13,575 nucleotides of DNA from NCBI GenBank assembly GCA_003266145.1, contig MVJJ01000117.1, forward strand, positions 1-13,575. The letters are read 5' to 3'. The notes beneath the pieces are model-generated. The model ran no database searches and was not told the DNA's origin. It was given only the letters and a program-made list of their open reading frames with translations. Source of the stretch: Methanosphaera sp. SHI613. Lineage in GTDB: Archaea > Methanobacteriota > Methanobacteria > Methanobacteriales > Methanobacteriaceae. The position numbers were made by a program, and so were the translations under genes. Shown here piece by piece: positions 5,867-13,575 of this stretch (the stretch's first letter is position 1; each line of letters begins with the position of its first letter).

Positions 5867-6745
5867 TCATTTATTATTAATTTTTACAAGACTATCAATC
5901 TTGTTAAAGACACTTTCAACATCAACATTTTCATAATTTAATTTAAGGGCATTTGTAGGACATTTCATTGAGCATTGACCACAACCGATGCAAACATCCT
6001 CATCAATAATAATTTTATCAGTGACACTTATCGCGTTTGAAAAACAGGTGTCAACACATTTTTTGCATAAGACACATTTGTCTTCATCACATGAAATGGA
6101 TATTCCCGGAAGCTTGTAGAAATCCTTTTGTATGTTATCGCTTAAATTCGGATAGACTTTCCATAGACAGCAGCAAGGACAGCAGTTACATATAGTTAAC
6201 AGTTCATCACCTGGCCTTACGTTCATCCATAAGGTATCCATCTTATTTCTGCCTATGATATGTACAAGACCTGCCTCGTCACATTTGTCAATATGTTCTA
6301 TGGCCTCTTGTTGACTTACTGGCCTGCAATGTTTACGTGAAATCTTCTTAGTTGTCTTTCCTATAAAAATACAGCCCAAGTCGATAGGATATTCCTCACA
6401 GTTTTCACTTCTTCTGCAAAGACATTTGTCCATTATCACAATATCCTCGGACTGTTTGAGTATATTCTTTATGATGTCTGTAGGAGTGACAATCTTATCC
6501 ACTATCTGAATGTTCTTATTTATTTCAATAGTGCTTGTACGCGTTGTTTTTTTATTTTCTTCTATATCTTCTTTGGCAATACTCCTATCATTAGGGACAA
6601 AATATGTTCCATCACCTTCAAAAACTATCTTTGAAATGATCTTATCCATAATCTTTGATTTTCTGGATAAGGCAGCTACTTTAAATCTAAACCTGAAGAT
6701 ATATTTTACAATAAAAATATTCACGTCTATTAACCTGATTCTCAT
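5867..6745 (-). CDS. Uncharacterised cysteine-rich 2[4Fe-4S] ferredoxin-domain protein
   Basis: A 292-residue protein with 21 cysteines, of a type seen in methanogens as 4Fe-4S ferredoxin-domain proteins of unknown role. Residues 1-45 are basic and hydrophobic (IFIVKYIFRFRFKV) and could associate with the membrane. Residues 105-195 form a cysteine-rich domain: C108, C110, C116, C125, C140, C155, then C186-N-CC-P-CCC ending at C193. The C-terminal part is a classic dicluster ferredoxin, with C224/227/230/234 and C252/255/258/262 each spaced x2-x2-x3. Redox or electron-transfer work is inferred; the first domain may hold a further cluster. ATG 6745 is chosen over an in-frame TTG at 6772, but neither has a Shine-Dalgarno site, so the start is uncertain. 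The gene lies 48 nt after dapF, with a hairpin and T7 run in between. Confidence 0.8.
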   Translation of the reverse strand: MRIRLIDVNIFIVKYIFRFRFKVAALSRKSKIMDKIISKIVFEGDGTYFVPNDRSIAKEDIEENKKTTRTSTIEINKNIQIVDKIVTPTDIIKNILKQSEDIVIMDKCLCRRSENCEEYPIDLGCIFIGKTTKKISRKHCRPVSQQEAIEHIDKCDEAGLVHIIGRNKMDTLWMNVRPGDELLTICNCCPCCCLWKVYPNLSDNIQKDFYKLPGISISCDEDKCVLCKKCVDTCFSNAISVTDKIIIDEDVCIGCGQCSMKCPTNALKLNYENVDVESVFNKIDSLVKINNK

Positions 6746-6772
6746 ATTAATCTGATTGTTGTTTTCATACAA

Positions 6773-6805
6773 AAAAATATTATTGTTGAATTATTATAAT
6801 TCAAC
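6773..6805 (-). terminator. Hairpin over the dapF stop codon followed by a T run
   Basis: A perfect inverted repeat at 6785-6805 has nine-base arms (GTTGAATTA and TAATTCAAC) and a three-base loop; the loop is the dapF TAA stop codon. On the coding strand a tract with seven T residues (6777-6771) follows after a few bases, giving the shape of a Rho-independent terminator. It could end the lysA-dapF transcript or reduce read-through into the Fe-S protein gene, and may protect mRNA ends. The arms are mostly A/T, so stability is modest. Confidence 0.5.
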
Positions 6806-7672
6806 GTTCATTTTTGCTTCATATACGCTTATAGCTTCACCTTTCATGACGGCTGTCAGATAATCTTCGTGTTCCGTAACGGTAATTTCCAAGTCACCAC
6901 CAGATAAGTGAGCATGCACATGTTCATTCAGTAATCCCTGTTTATATCCAAGAAGTACACAACTTGTAGTGCCTGTTCCACATGCATATGTAAAACCTGC
7001 ACCTCTTTCCCATGTTAGTATATCTATTTCTTCTGGGCTAAGTATATTTACAAAGTGTACATTTACCTTTTCAGGAAATGCTTCATGACATTCTATACGT
7101 GGACCATAGAAGTCCAGTTTTATATCATCAATGTTTGTATCTGTAAAGCATACCGCATGAGGATTTCCAACGCTCACAGCACTCATTTTTATCTTTTCAC
7201 CTTCAACTTCAACATATTCGTCGATGAATTCTGTGCTGTTTCCACTTGGTGCTATTGCAGGTATTTCTTCAGGTATGAAAAATCCTTTTCCCATGTCTAT
7301 TTCAATGTCTTTTACGTTATCATCAACAATGGTTAATCTTGCTTCCTTGATGTCTTCCATAGTTTCTATCTGCATAACGTCTTTTTTAACAATATCCTTG
7401 TCATATACAAATTTGGCAAGACATCTGATTCCGTTTCCACACATCTCGGCTTCACTACCGTCACTGTTGAATATTCTGAATCTTATGTCGGCCTTGTCTG
7501 ATTTACATGCAAATACTACTCCATCAGCACCTACATTAAATCTTCTGGTACAGATAACTTCGCTTATTTTGTTTTTTGATTCCTCAGGTATAACTTCATC
7601 CACACTTTCATCTATTACAATGTAATCATTACCTAATGCGTGCATTTTTGTAAATTCTATTTCCTTAATCAT
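6794..7672 (-). CDS. dapF: Diaminopimelate epimerase DapF
   Basis: DapF is the cofactor-independent racemase that converts LL-diaminopimelate to meso-diaminopimelate, the penultimate step of lysine synthesis. At 292 residues it is slightly longer than the roughly 275 of bacterial enzymes. The two catalytic cysteines are present: C78 in SEAEMCGNGIRC and C231 in GFTYACGTGTTSC. Other family marks are FTKMHALGNDYI (7-18), RRFNVGADG (43-51), SVGNPHAVCF (167-176) and ERGAG (222-226). Its ATG overlaps the lysA stop as ATGA (7669-7672), with an AAGG site inside lysA, so the pair is translationally coupled. In pseudomurein-walled methanogens the product serves lysine rather than a DAP-containing wall, which is established for the order. 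The stop codon lies in the loop of a hairpin. Confidence 0.96.
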   Translation of the reverse strand: MIKEIEFTKMHALGNDYIVIDESVDEVIPEESKNKISEVICTRRFNVGADGVVFACKSDKADIRFRIFNSDGSEAEMCGNGIRCLAKFVYDKDIVKKDVMQIETMEDIKEARLTIVDDNVKDIEIDMGKGFFIPEEIPAIAPSGNSTEFIDEYVEVEGEKIKMSAVSVGNPHAVCFTDTNIDDIKLDFYGPRIECHEAFPEKVNVHFVNILSPEEIDILTWERGAGFTYACGTGTTSCVLLGYKQGLLNEHVHAHLSGGDLEITVTEHEDYLTAVMKGEAISVYEAKMNVEL

Positions 7673-8958
7673 TTTAATAACCTTGTTGGTATTTCTTGAC
7701 CTATTAATAAGTCATTGAAGTTTTCTCTTCTTCTGATTATGTCTGATTGATCTTTATTTACCAATACTTCTGCAGGTCTTGGCCTTGAATTGTATTGTGA
7801 TGCCATACTGTATGCGTATGCTCCTGCATTTAATATTGCAAGTAAATCTCCTTCTTCCAATTTAGGCATTGGCCTGTCTCTTGCAAATAGATCTCCACTT
7901 TCACAAAGGTTTCCGGCAATGTCTATTTCTTCAGTGTTTTCTTCGTTCATCTTATTTGCAACTACAATATGATGGTATGATCCGTACATTGTTGGTCTAA
8001 GCAGTGTTCCGAATCCACAGTCCACACCTGCAAATTTACGGTAGCTTTCCTTTATGTTGTTTACTCTGGTGAGTAATACTTCACTGTTTCCAACAATAAA
8101 TCTTCCAGGTTCTATGTACATGTCTGGTGAGCCCATATCATATTCTTCAAGTTTTGCCTTGAATAATTTGATTATGTCTGTCGTGAATGTTTCAAGGTCC
8201 AATTCATTTTCAGTTGGCTCGTATGGTATACCGAATCCTCCACCGAAGTCAAGGAATTTAAAGTCAACTCCAACTTCCTGGTGTACGCGTCCTGCTATGT
8301 CCATCATGGTTTCGACAGCTAACATGAAAGGTTCTGATTCTAATATTTCTGATCCTATGTGTGAATGCATACCTATAGGTTTAAATCCTAAATCTATTGC
8401 TTTTTGATATACTTCTACAGCTTCATCTTCTCTTATACCGAATTTACTTTTTGGTCCACCTGTTATGCAGTGTTCATGGTGACCTGCTTCTACCATAGGA
8501 TTTACTCTTATTGATATTTCTTTTCCTTCGCTGCCTTCAATTTTACTTAATCTTTCAAGAGCTGAAATACTATCTAAATTGATTGTTACGCCTGTTTCAT
8601 GAGCGTATTTTAATTCTTCATTTGTTATGTTGTTACCTGTATATACTATTCTGTCTGGTGTGAATCCTGCAAGTAATGCAGTGTATATTTCTCCAGGACT
8701 TACGGCATCAATATAACTGCCTTCGTCTTCCAGTATTTTTAGAACTGCAAGTGATGTGTTTGCTTTAGCAGCGTAGCACATGTGTAGATTTTCATATTTG
8801 CTGCTGAAAGCTGTAAATAATTTGTTGTAATTTTCTCTTACTTTTTGTTCATCAATTACATATAATGGTGTATTGTATTTTTCTGCTAAGTCATTAGCAT
8901 CAATATCACCTATCATTAGGTGATTATCTTTTATTTTTAAATTAAAATCGTATGACAT
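7669..8958 (-). CDS. lysA: Diaminopimelate decarboxylase LysA
   Basis: LysA decarboxylates meso-diaminopimelate to L-lysine using pyridoxal phosphate. The 429-residue protein has the fold-type III barrel and C-terminal beta domain. The PLP lysine is K65 in CYAAKAN. GMHSHIGSEI lies at 196-205, the glycine-rich phosphate loop DFGGGFGIPY at 237-246, and EPGRFIVGNSEVL at 283-295. The catalytic CESGDLFARDR (352-362) contributes C352 from the partner subunit, and NAGAYAYSMASQYNSRPRP is near 377-395. Length is normal. The start is ATG 8958 with AGGAA upstream. It is the first gene of the lysA-dapF unit, and its promoter lies in the AT-rich gap to its right, where TATA-like strings occur near 8991-8998 (CTATATAG on plus). 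No lysine riboswitch is evident. Confidence 0.97.
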   Translation of the reverse strand: MSYDFNLKIKDNHLMIGDIDANDLAEKYNTPLYVIDEQKVRENYNKLFTAFSSKYENLHMCYAAKANTSLAVLKILEDEGSYIDAVSPGEIYTALLAGFTPDRIVYTGNNITNEELKYAHETGVTINLDSISALERLSKIEGSEGKEISIRVNPMVEAGHHEHCITGGPKSKFGIREDEAVEVYQKAIDLGFKPIGMHSHIGSEILESEPFMLAVETMMDIAGRVHQEVGVDFKFLDFGGGFGIPYEPTENELDLETFTTDIIKLFKAKLEEYDMGSPDMYIEPGRFIVGNSEVLLTRVNNIKESYRKFAGVDCGFGTLLRPTMYGSYHHIVVANKMNEENTEEIDIAGNLCESGDLFARDRPMPKLEEGDLLAILNAGAYAYSMASQYNSRPRPAEVLVNKDQSDIIRRRENFNDLLIGQEIPTRLLK

Positions 8959-9127
8959 AATATTTATTCCTGATTGAATTGATTAATTATCTATATAGTT
9001 AAAAAATAGTATTGACATACTCAAAAAAAGTTCTTTTTTTATAATATGATTTTTATCTTTAATATACTTTTTTCTTATTTATTTATTATTTAAAATTTAA
9101 TCATAATCATATCATATATTAAAATTA
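8959..9127 (-). promoter_or_regulatory. Spacer between tRNA-Arg and lysA with lysA promoter and an A7/T7 inverted repeat
   Basis: This 169-bp AT-rich stretch should contain the tRNA terminator and the lysA promoter, both on the minus strand. An inverted repeat at 9023-9040 (AAAAAAAG, TT, CTTTTTTT) supplies T runs on both strands and could terminate the tRNA transcript. On the minus strand, TATA-like strings lie beside it (ATTATAAAA, about 9036-9044) and near 8991-8998; they could place a lysA start within about 10-60 nt of the ATG. Which one is used cannot be decided. I see no gene here. Confidence 0.35.
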
Positions 9128-9203
<76 letters not shown>

Positions 9204-9530
9204 ATCAAAAACAGTATCTTATAATATTATATTTATTATTCTATATATAACTATTTTACTGATTTTTATTTTATGTTTTCATTAGCTTATTTCAGACTAT
9301 AATGTGGACATGTGTTGTTTTTTTGTGTACTATTATTATTTGTACAATAAAATTCAGAAAATAAGAAGTGTTTATGTTGCGAAATATTTTTAATAACCTT
9401 TTTAAACTAAATATATTTTAACTTTAAAAAACAGATAATATATAGTGTAATGTTATAATCCAATTTTAATTAACATTATAATTATTAATTATAATTATTT
9501 AATCAAAAAATTTATAGGACATGATTTTTA
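9204..9530. promoter_or_regulatory. Divergent spacer between tRNA-Arg and ilvD
   Basis: This 327-bp AT-rich stretch contains the promoters of tRNA-Arg (minus) and ilvD (plus). For ilvD, TATA-like strings occur at about 9408-9417 and 9434-9444, which would give leaders of roughly 65-100 nt. Inverted repeats include ATAATTA-T-TAATTAT at 9478-9492 and TGTAC/GTACA separated by 11 bases around 9320-9345. Either could be a regulator site or a chance result of composition. The Shine-Dalgarno site for ilvD is weak (AGGAC, 13 bases before the ATG). No convincing small gene is present. Confidence 0.35.
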
Positions 9531-11180
9531 ATGAGAAGCGACAATATTAAAAAAGGAATAAATAGAACATCTCATAGGTCTCTACTAAGAGCATGTGGAC
9601 TAGATGATGATGATATGAAAAAACCATTCATCGGAATAGCAAACAGTTATACAGATATAGTACCTGGACACATTCACTTAAAAGGATTAGTTGACTACGT
9701 TAAAGAAACTATCCGTGAAGAAGGTGGAGTGCCATTTGAATTCAACACAATGGCTGTATGTGATGGTATAGCAATGAACCATGAAGGAATGTACTTTTCA
9801 TTACCGTCAAGGGAAATAATAGCTAACACTGTTGAAAGTATGGCTATGGCACATCAATTCGATGCACTTATTCTAATGCCTACCTGTGATAAGGTAGTAC
9901 CTGGTATGCTAATGGCAGCGGCAAGATTAAACATACCTGCTATTGTAATAACAGGTGGACCAATGATGCCAGGTAAATTCCATGGTGAAATAGTTGACTT
10001 TATAAACGTAACCGAAGCAGTAGGAGCTACCCAATCAGGTAAAATGTCAGAAGAAGACTTATACGAACTTGAAAAATGTGCCTGTCCTGGTGCAGGTTCC
10101 TGTGCAGGATTATTCACAGCAAATACCATGGCTTGTCTAACAGAAACGTTAGGTATGAGTCTACCTGGCTGTGCAACTGCTCATGCTGTAAGCGATAGAA
10201 AAATTGAAGTAGCCAAACAATCAGCCAAGGCAATATTCAAACTATTAGAAGAAGACATAAAGCCAAGAGACATCATGACACAGGAAGCATTTGAAAATGC
10301 TATAATAGTAGACTTAGCATTAGGTGGATCAACCAACACAACACTACACATACCTGCAATAGCCCATGAAGTAGGTGGTCTTGATGTAACTATTGACCTA
10401 TTTGATAAATTAAGTCACGAAATACCATATATCTGCAGTATAAGACCTGGAGGACATAATCACATGATTGATGTTGATAATGCTGGCGGTATTCCTGCAG
10501 TAATGAAAAACCTTGAATCAAAATTACACACCGACTGCGTTACAGCAACATCCAAGTCCATAAAGGAAAACCTTGAAGAAGTAGGGGATATTGATTATGA
10601 CGTGATTCATACAATAGACAATCCTGTCCGTGATGAAGGTGGAATAGCAGTATTATATGGTAACGTAGCACCTAATGGCTGTGTGATAAAACAGGGAGCA
10701 GTAAATAAGGACATGCTTGTACATTCAGGTCCATGTAAGGTATACAATTCTGAAGAAGAATGTGTAACCGCTATTGAAAATGATGAAATCGTCGACGGTG
10801 ATGTTGTAGTAATCAGATATGAAGGTCCTAAAGGTGGACCGGGTATGCGTGAAATGTTAAATCCTACAGCAGCAATTATGGGCAGGGAATTATATCACGT
10901 TGCATTAATTACCGATGGAAGATTCTCCGGTGGAAGCCGTGGACCATGTGTTGGACACATATCACCTGAAGCAGCTGAAGGCGGACCAATTGGTGCAATA
11001 GAAAACGGTGATATAGTATCTATCAACGTACCTGAAAGAACAATAACACTAGAGTTAACTGATGAAGAAATAAAAGAACGTTTATCTAATGTAAAACCAG
11101 TACAACGTGATTTAAAAGGTTGGTTAAGACAATATCAACAATTAGCCACATCCGCTGATAAGGGTGGAGTATTAAAATAG
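9531..11180 (+). CDS. ilvD: Dihydroxy-acid dehydratase IlvD
   Basis: IlvD dehydrates 2,3-dihydroxy-isovalerate and its methyl homologue to the 2-oxoacids, the third common step of valine/leucine and isoleucine synthesis, using an Fe-S cluster and Mg2+. The 549 residues match the archaeal family. Cluster-region cysteines are C119 in MPTCDK and C191 in CACPGAGSCAG, followed by LFTANTMACLTETLG. K121 is the likely carbamylated metal-ligand lysine. Near residue 45 the motif is NSYTDIVPGH, with glycine where [2Fe-2S] enzymes have a third cysteine, which suggests the oxygen-sensitive E. coli-like type, as expected for a strict anaerobe (inference). TDGRFSGGSRGPCVGHISPEA near 461-485 is intact. The start ATG 9531 gives the conserved MRSDNIKKG N-terminus. 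First gene of a likely cluster with the signal peptidase and argS. Confidence 0.97.
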   Translation: MRSDNIKKGINRTSHRSLLRACGLDDDDMKKPFIGIANSYTDIVPGHIHLKGLVDYVKETIREEGGVPFEFNTMAVCDGIAMNHEGMYFSLPSREIIANTVESMAMAHQFDALILMPTCDKVVPGMLMAAARLNIPAIVITGGPMMPGKFHGEIVDFINVTEAVGATQSGKMSEEDLYELEKCACPGAGSCAGLFTANTMACLTETLGMSLPGCATAHAVSDRKIEVAKQSAKAIFKLLEEDIKPRDIMTQEAFENAIIVDLALGGSTNTTLHIPAIAHEVGGLDVTIDLFDKLSHEIPYICSIRPGGHNHMIDVDNAGGIPAVMKNLESKLHTDCVTATSKSIKENLEEVGDIDYDVIHTIDNPVRDEGGIAVLYGNVAPNGCVIKQGAVNKDMLVHSGPCKVYNSEEECVTAIENDEIVDGDVVVIRYEGPKGGPGMREMLNPTAAIMGRELYHVALITDGRFSGGSRGPCVGHISPEAAEGGPIGAIENGDIVSINVPERTITLELTDEEIKERLSNVKPVQRDLKGWLRQYQQLATSADKGGVLK

Positions 11181-11222
11181 ATTTAACATTATTTTAAATA
11201 TTAATGGATTGGGGGTGTATTC

Positions 11223-11720
11223 TTGTCAAAAAAACGTAAAAACAGAGAAAAGAAGCAGAAAAAACAGATGCAACAAGATAATAATAAGGACAACTTTAGT
11301 TTAACAAAGGAAATAGCCAGCTATGCAATAATAATAGTAATAGCCGTTTTACTGGCGGCTCATTTGAACGTGGTTGTTTCAGGTAGTATGGAACCATCAT
11401 TTTATAGGGGAGATATAGTAGCTACAGTAAACACCAACACTTATGGTATACAAGAATTTAATCCCGAAACAGACGTAAATGTGGGCGATGTTGTGGTATA
11501 TAATGCAACATGGTATAAGGAGCCTGTAATACATAGGGTTATAAATGTTGAAATGATAAATGGATCGAAGTACTTCACGATTAAAGGGGATAATAATAAT
11601 CAGGCCGATCCATATCTTGTTCAACCGCATCAGATACGTTCAAAGGTAATGACTGTGGGTGGTAATTTGGTTATCATTCCAAAAATTGGTTATGTTACCT
11701 TATTATTTAGAGGTTTATAA
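11223..11720 (+). CDS. Archaeal signal peptidase I (Sec11-type)
   Basis: A membrane endopeptidase that removes signal peptides from Sec-exported proteins. This 165-residue protein is the archaeal/ER S26B type. It has a very basic cytoplasmic N-terminus (KK/RK-rich, residues 2-16), a transmembrane helix at about 31-49, and the catalytic serine S55 in SGSMEPSFYRGD. Box D-like VGDVVVY is at 88-93. The family histidine H104 in VIHRVI replaces the bacterial lysine. KGDNNNQAD (121-129) supplies the acidic residue, and a short hydrophobic C-terminus follows (145-162). A TTG start is chosen because GGGGGTG lies four to ten bases upstream; the first in-frame ATG (codon 17) would lose the basic region and has no ribosome site. 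It lies 42 nt after ilvD and 18 nt before argS, so cotranscription is likely. Confidence 0.92.
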   Translation: MSKKRKNREKKQKKQMQQDNNKDNFSLTKEIASYAIIIVIAVLLAAHLNVVVSGSMEPSFYRGDIVATVNTNTYGIQEFNPETDVNVGDVVVYNATWYKEPVIHRVINVEMINGSKYFTIKGDNNNQADPYLVQPHQIRSKVMTVGGNLVIIPKIGYVTLLFRGL

Positions 11721-11738
11721 AATATATGGAGGATAAAG

Positions 11739-13421
11739 ATGTATTCAAAATTAAAATTAGAATTGAATGATTGTATAACAGAAGCATTAACAAAGATGAA
11801 GGTAAAGTTGGATGAAGAATTGGTATTGGAACAACCTCCGTCACCTGATATGGGTGACATATCTTCCAATGTCGCATTTTCATTAGCAGGTAAATTGAAA
11901 AAGTCACCTGTTGAAATAGCAGAAGAAATAAGGAGTCATATAATACTACCATTATACTTTAAGAAGGTGGAATGTAAAGGACCATACATAAACTTCTTCA
12001 TTGACTACACTTTATTTACAACCAAAATCATAAATTACATAGATAAAAGTTACGGTGAATTACCTGAAAGGGATGAAACAATACTTCTTGAACATACATC
12101 AGCAAATCCGAACGGTCCGTTACATGTTGGACACTTAAGAAATGCAATTTTAGGTGATTCATTAAAGAGAGTACTTCAACATGCCGGTTATAAGGTTGAG
12201 TCACAGTATTATGTAAATGATATGGGTAGACAAATTGCAATTATCGTATGGGGTATGAACAAGTTTCACTTCAAACTTGATGAGGATAAAAAAATCGATC
12301 ATGCCATAGGGGAAGTATACTATCAAAGTAACAAGAAACTTGAGGAAAATCCTGACTACAACCAGCAAATCGATGAAATCCTAAGAAACTATGAAGAAGG
12401 TAATGACCAAAAGCTAATAGATTCATTCGAATCTGTAGTGGAAAATTGTCTTGACGGTATCAAACAGACATTAAAAGACTTAAACATCAAAATGTCATTA
12501 TATAAATGGGAAAGTACCTTCCTGAGAAATGGTTCTGTTGATAATGTTCTTGAAAAGTTACAGCCGTTCACAATCAAGAAGGACGTTCTATATTTACCTC
12601 TTGAAAAGTATGGTGTGGATAAGGAATTGGTTCTAAGACGTTCAAACGGCACAAGTCTATATGCTACAAGAGACTTGGCATATCATCAGTATAAGACTAA
12701 AAACAGTGATGTTTCACTTGACATATTAGGTGCCGACCACAAATTAGCCGCTCAGCAATTAAGCCTAGCACTTGAATTAAGTGGAAACAGAGCACCTGAG
12801 GTTGTATTCTATGAATTCATAGATTTACCTGAAGGTTCAATGTCCACCAGACGTGGCGTATTCATATCAGTTGATGAATTTATAGAAGAATCAATCAAAC
12901 ATGCAAAAGAAGAGTTAATTAATCGTAAACTTGATTTAACCGATAAACAGATGGATGAAGTATCTGAAAAAATCGGTATTGGTTCAATAAGATTCTATAT
13001 AAATCAGATATCACCGGAAAAGAGCATAACATTCAAATGGGATGAGGCATTAAGCTTCGAGAGAGGTTGTGCATCAATCCAGTACGCTCATGCAAGGGCA
13101 TGTAAATTACTCAACAAAACTGATTTCGATGAATATGAAGAAGTCAGATGTGATTATGAATTAGAGGATGAAGAAAAAGAACTTGTACTTGAATTATCCA
13201 AGTTCACTGAAGTCATACGACAATCAGCCCAAGAACGTAGGATACATCATTTAACTGAATACACAATGTCTTTATCCAAAGCATTTAACAAATTCTATAA
13301 ATCACAACAAGTAATAGGTTCTGAACAAGAAACAGTAAGGTTAAAACTTGTTGATGCTTCCAGAATAACTCTTAAAAATTCATTAAAATTATTAGGTATC
13401 AAAGCACCTGAATACATGTAA
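11739..13421 (+). CDS. argS: Arginyl-tRNA synthetase
   Basis: A class I aminoacyl-tRNA synthetase that charges tRNA-Arg; a substrate tRNA-Arg(UCG) gene lies 2.5 kb upstream. Of 560 residues, 1-95 are the N-terminal tRNA-binding Add-1 domain. The catalytic Rossmann domain has EHTSANPNGPLHVGHLRNA (118-136) with HVGH as the HIGH motif. The second signature is SMSTRRG (367-373) in place of KMSKS, a known archaeal/bacterial ArgRS variation. YATRDLAYH is at 308-316 and LGADHK at 330-335. The C-terminal DALR anticodon-binding domain spans about 445-560, with FNKFYKSQQV and a terminal LLGIKAPEYM. Length and motifs are normal. The start has a GGAGG site seven bases away. The stop codon falls within a hairpin. 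Confidence 0.96.
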   Translation: MYSKLKLELNDCITEALTKMKVKLDEELVLEQPPSPDMGDISSNVAFSLAGKLKKSPVEIAEEIRSHIILPLYFKKVECKGPYINFFIDYTLFTTKIINYIDKSYGELPERDETILLEHTSANPNGPLHVGHLRNAILGDSLKRVLQHAGYKVESQYYVNDMGRQIAIIVWGMNKFHFKLDEDKKIDHAIGEVYYQSNKKLEENPDYNQQIDEILRNYEEGNDQKLIDSFESVVENCLDGIKQTLKDLNIKMSLYKWESTFLRNGSVDNVLEKLQPFTIKKDVLYLPLEKYGVDKELVLRRSNGTSLYATRDLAYHQYKTKNSDVSLDILGADHKLAAQQLSLALELSGNRAPEVVFYEFIDLPEGSMSTRRGVFISVDEFIEESIKHAKEELINRKLDLTDKQMDEVSEKIGIGSIRFYINQISPEKSITFKWDEALSFERGCASIQYAHARACKLLNKTDFDEYEEVRCDYELEDEEKELVLELSKFTEVIRQSAQERRIHHLTEYTMSLSKAFNKFYKSQQVIGSEQETVRLKLVDASRITLKNSLKLLGIKAPEYM

Positions 13422-13450
13422 TGATATTATCATTACAAATTCCTCTTTTT
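13418..13450 (+). terminator. Hairpin overlapping the argS stop, followed by a short T run
   Basis: A perfect inverted repeat at 13418-13436 has nine-base arms (GTAATGATA and TATCATTAC) about a single T; as RNA it would form a seven-pair stem with a five-base loop. The argS stop TAA (13419-13421) lies inside the left arm. A pyrimidine-rich tract with five T residues (13446-13450) follows ten bases later. This resembles the hairpin at the dapF stop. A terminator or 3'-end stabilising role is inferred. Confidence 0.5.
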
Positions 13451-13556
13451 CAACAAAAAATATAATCAAATCCTATCCTTTAATGCTTATGAATATACTC
13501 ATAATCTATTATTACTAATTTTCAACAATCATATATTATTATTATTGAGAGATAAT

Positions 13557-13575
13557 ATGTTAAATTTGATTTATC
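13557..13575 (+). CDS. Possible start of a downstream gene (truncated by window end)
   Basis: ATG at 13557 is preceded by GAGAG (13547-13551) at a spacing that fits a ribosome site, and opens a frame MLNLIY that runs off the edge. Only six codons are visible, so nothing can be said about the product, and the start itself may be chance. Confidence 0.25.

Noticed and set aside
9302..9364. Hydrophobic 20-codon frame starting MWTCVVFLC in the tRNA-ilvD spacer
   Set aside because: No ribosome site and no supporting context; a frame this short occurs by chance in such sequence.
9478..9492. ATAATTA-T-TAATTAT inverted repeat before ilvD as an operator
   Set aside because: A/T-only sequence of this kind recurs through every spacer; nothing singles it out apart from position. 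It is noted only within the spacer entry.
12028..12652. Minus-strand open frames inside argS and similar ones inside dapF, lysA and ilvD
   Set aside because: They lie antisense to well-supported genes, have no family motifs and arise from low stop density opposite biased codons.

Overview
The window looks like chromosome of a very AT-rich methanogenic archaeon of the order Methanobacteriales. Methanosphaera is the best guess, with Methanobrevibacter the alternative. Three things support this. The small subunit of the euryarchaeal D-family DNA polymerase is present. There are archaeal-type versions of arginyl-tRNA synthetase, signal peptidase and UPF0147. The anaerobic (early cobalt) cobamide enzymes CbiG and CbiH occur beside a cysteine-rich Fe-S protein. 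Noncoding DNA is extremely A/T rich and carries poly-T tracts typical of archaeal termination. The genus is judged from gene content and composition, not from a database search.

Layout. (1) Positions 1-194 hold the 3' end of a group II intron: probably the last codons of its encoded protein, then a textbook domain V and a domain VI with a bulged A. The intron ends only 43 nt before the ATG of cbiG (238-1224). (2) The small UPF0147 gene (1423-1692) converges on, and overlaps by 11 bp, a minus-strand pair: DNA polymerase D small subunit followed by a class II aldolase (3733-1682). (3) An AT-only palindrome lies in the divergent promoter region before a membrane-anchored protein with a sequon-rich tail (3872-4477). 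Then comes cbiH fused to a cysteine-rich domain (4676-5776). (4) A bidirectional poly-T terminator separates cbiH from a minus-strand cluster of lysA, dapF and a 21-cysteine Fe-S protein (8958-5867). (5) A 572-bp gap holds tRNA-Arg(UCG) on the minus strand. (6) A plus-strand cluster follows: ilvD, archaeal signal peptidase I and argS (9531-13421). It ends in a hairpin over the argS stop, and the first codons of another gene may lie at the right edge.

How the genes work together. CbiH and CbiG act two steps apart in anaerobic corrin-ring synthesis, which feeds the corrinoid methyltransferases of methanogenesis. LysA and DapF are the last two steps of diaminopimelate-route lysine synthesis and are translationally coupled by an ATGA overlap. 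IlvD serves valine, leucine and isoleucine synthesis. The rest is housekeeping: replication, secretion and tRNA charging. The aldolase may supply lactaldehyde for coenzyme F420, but this is inference.

No clearly new multi-gene system is visible. The items most worth a second look are the intron end upstream of cbiG, the uncharacterised 21-Cys Fe-S protein, the glycosylation-prone membrane protein, and two hairpins centred on or overlapping stop codons.
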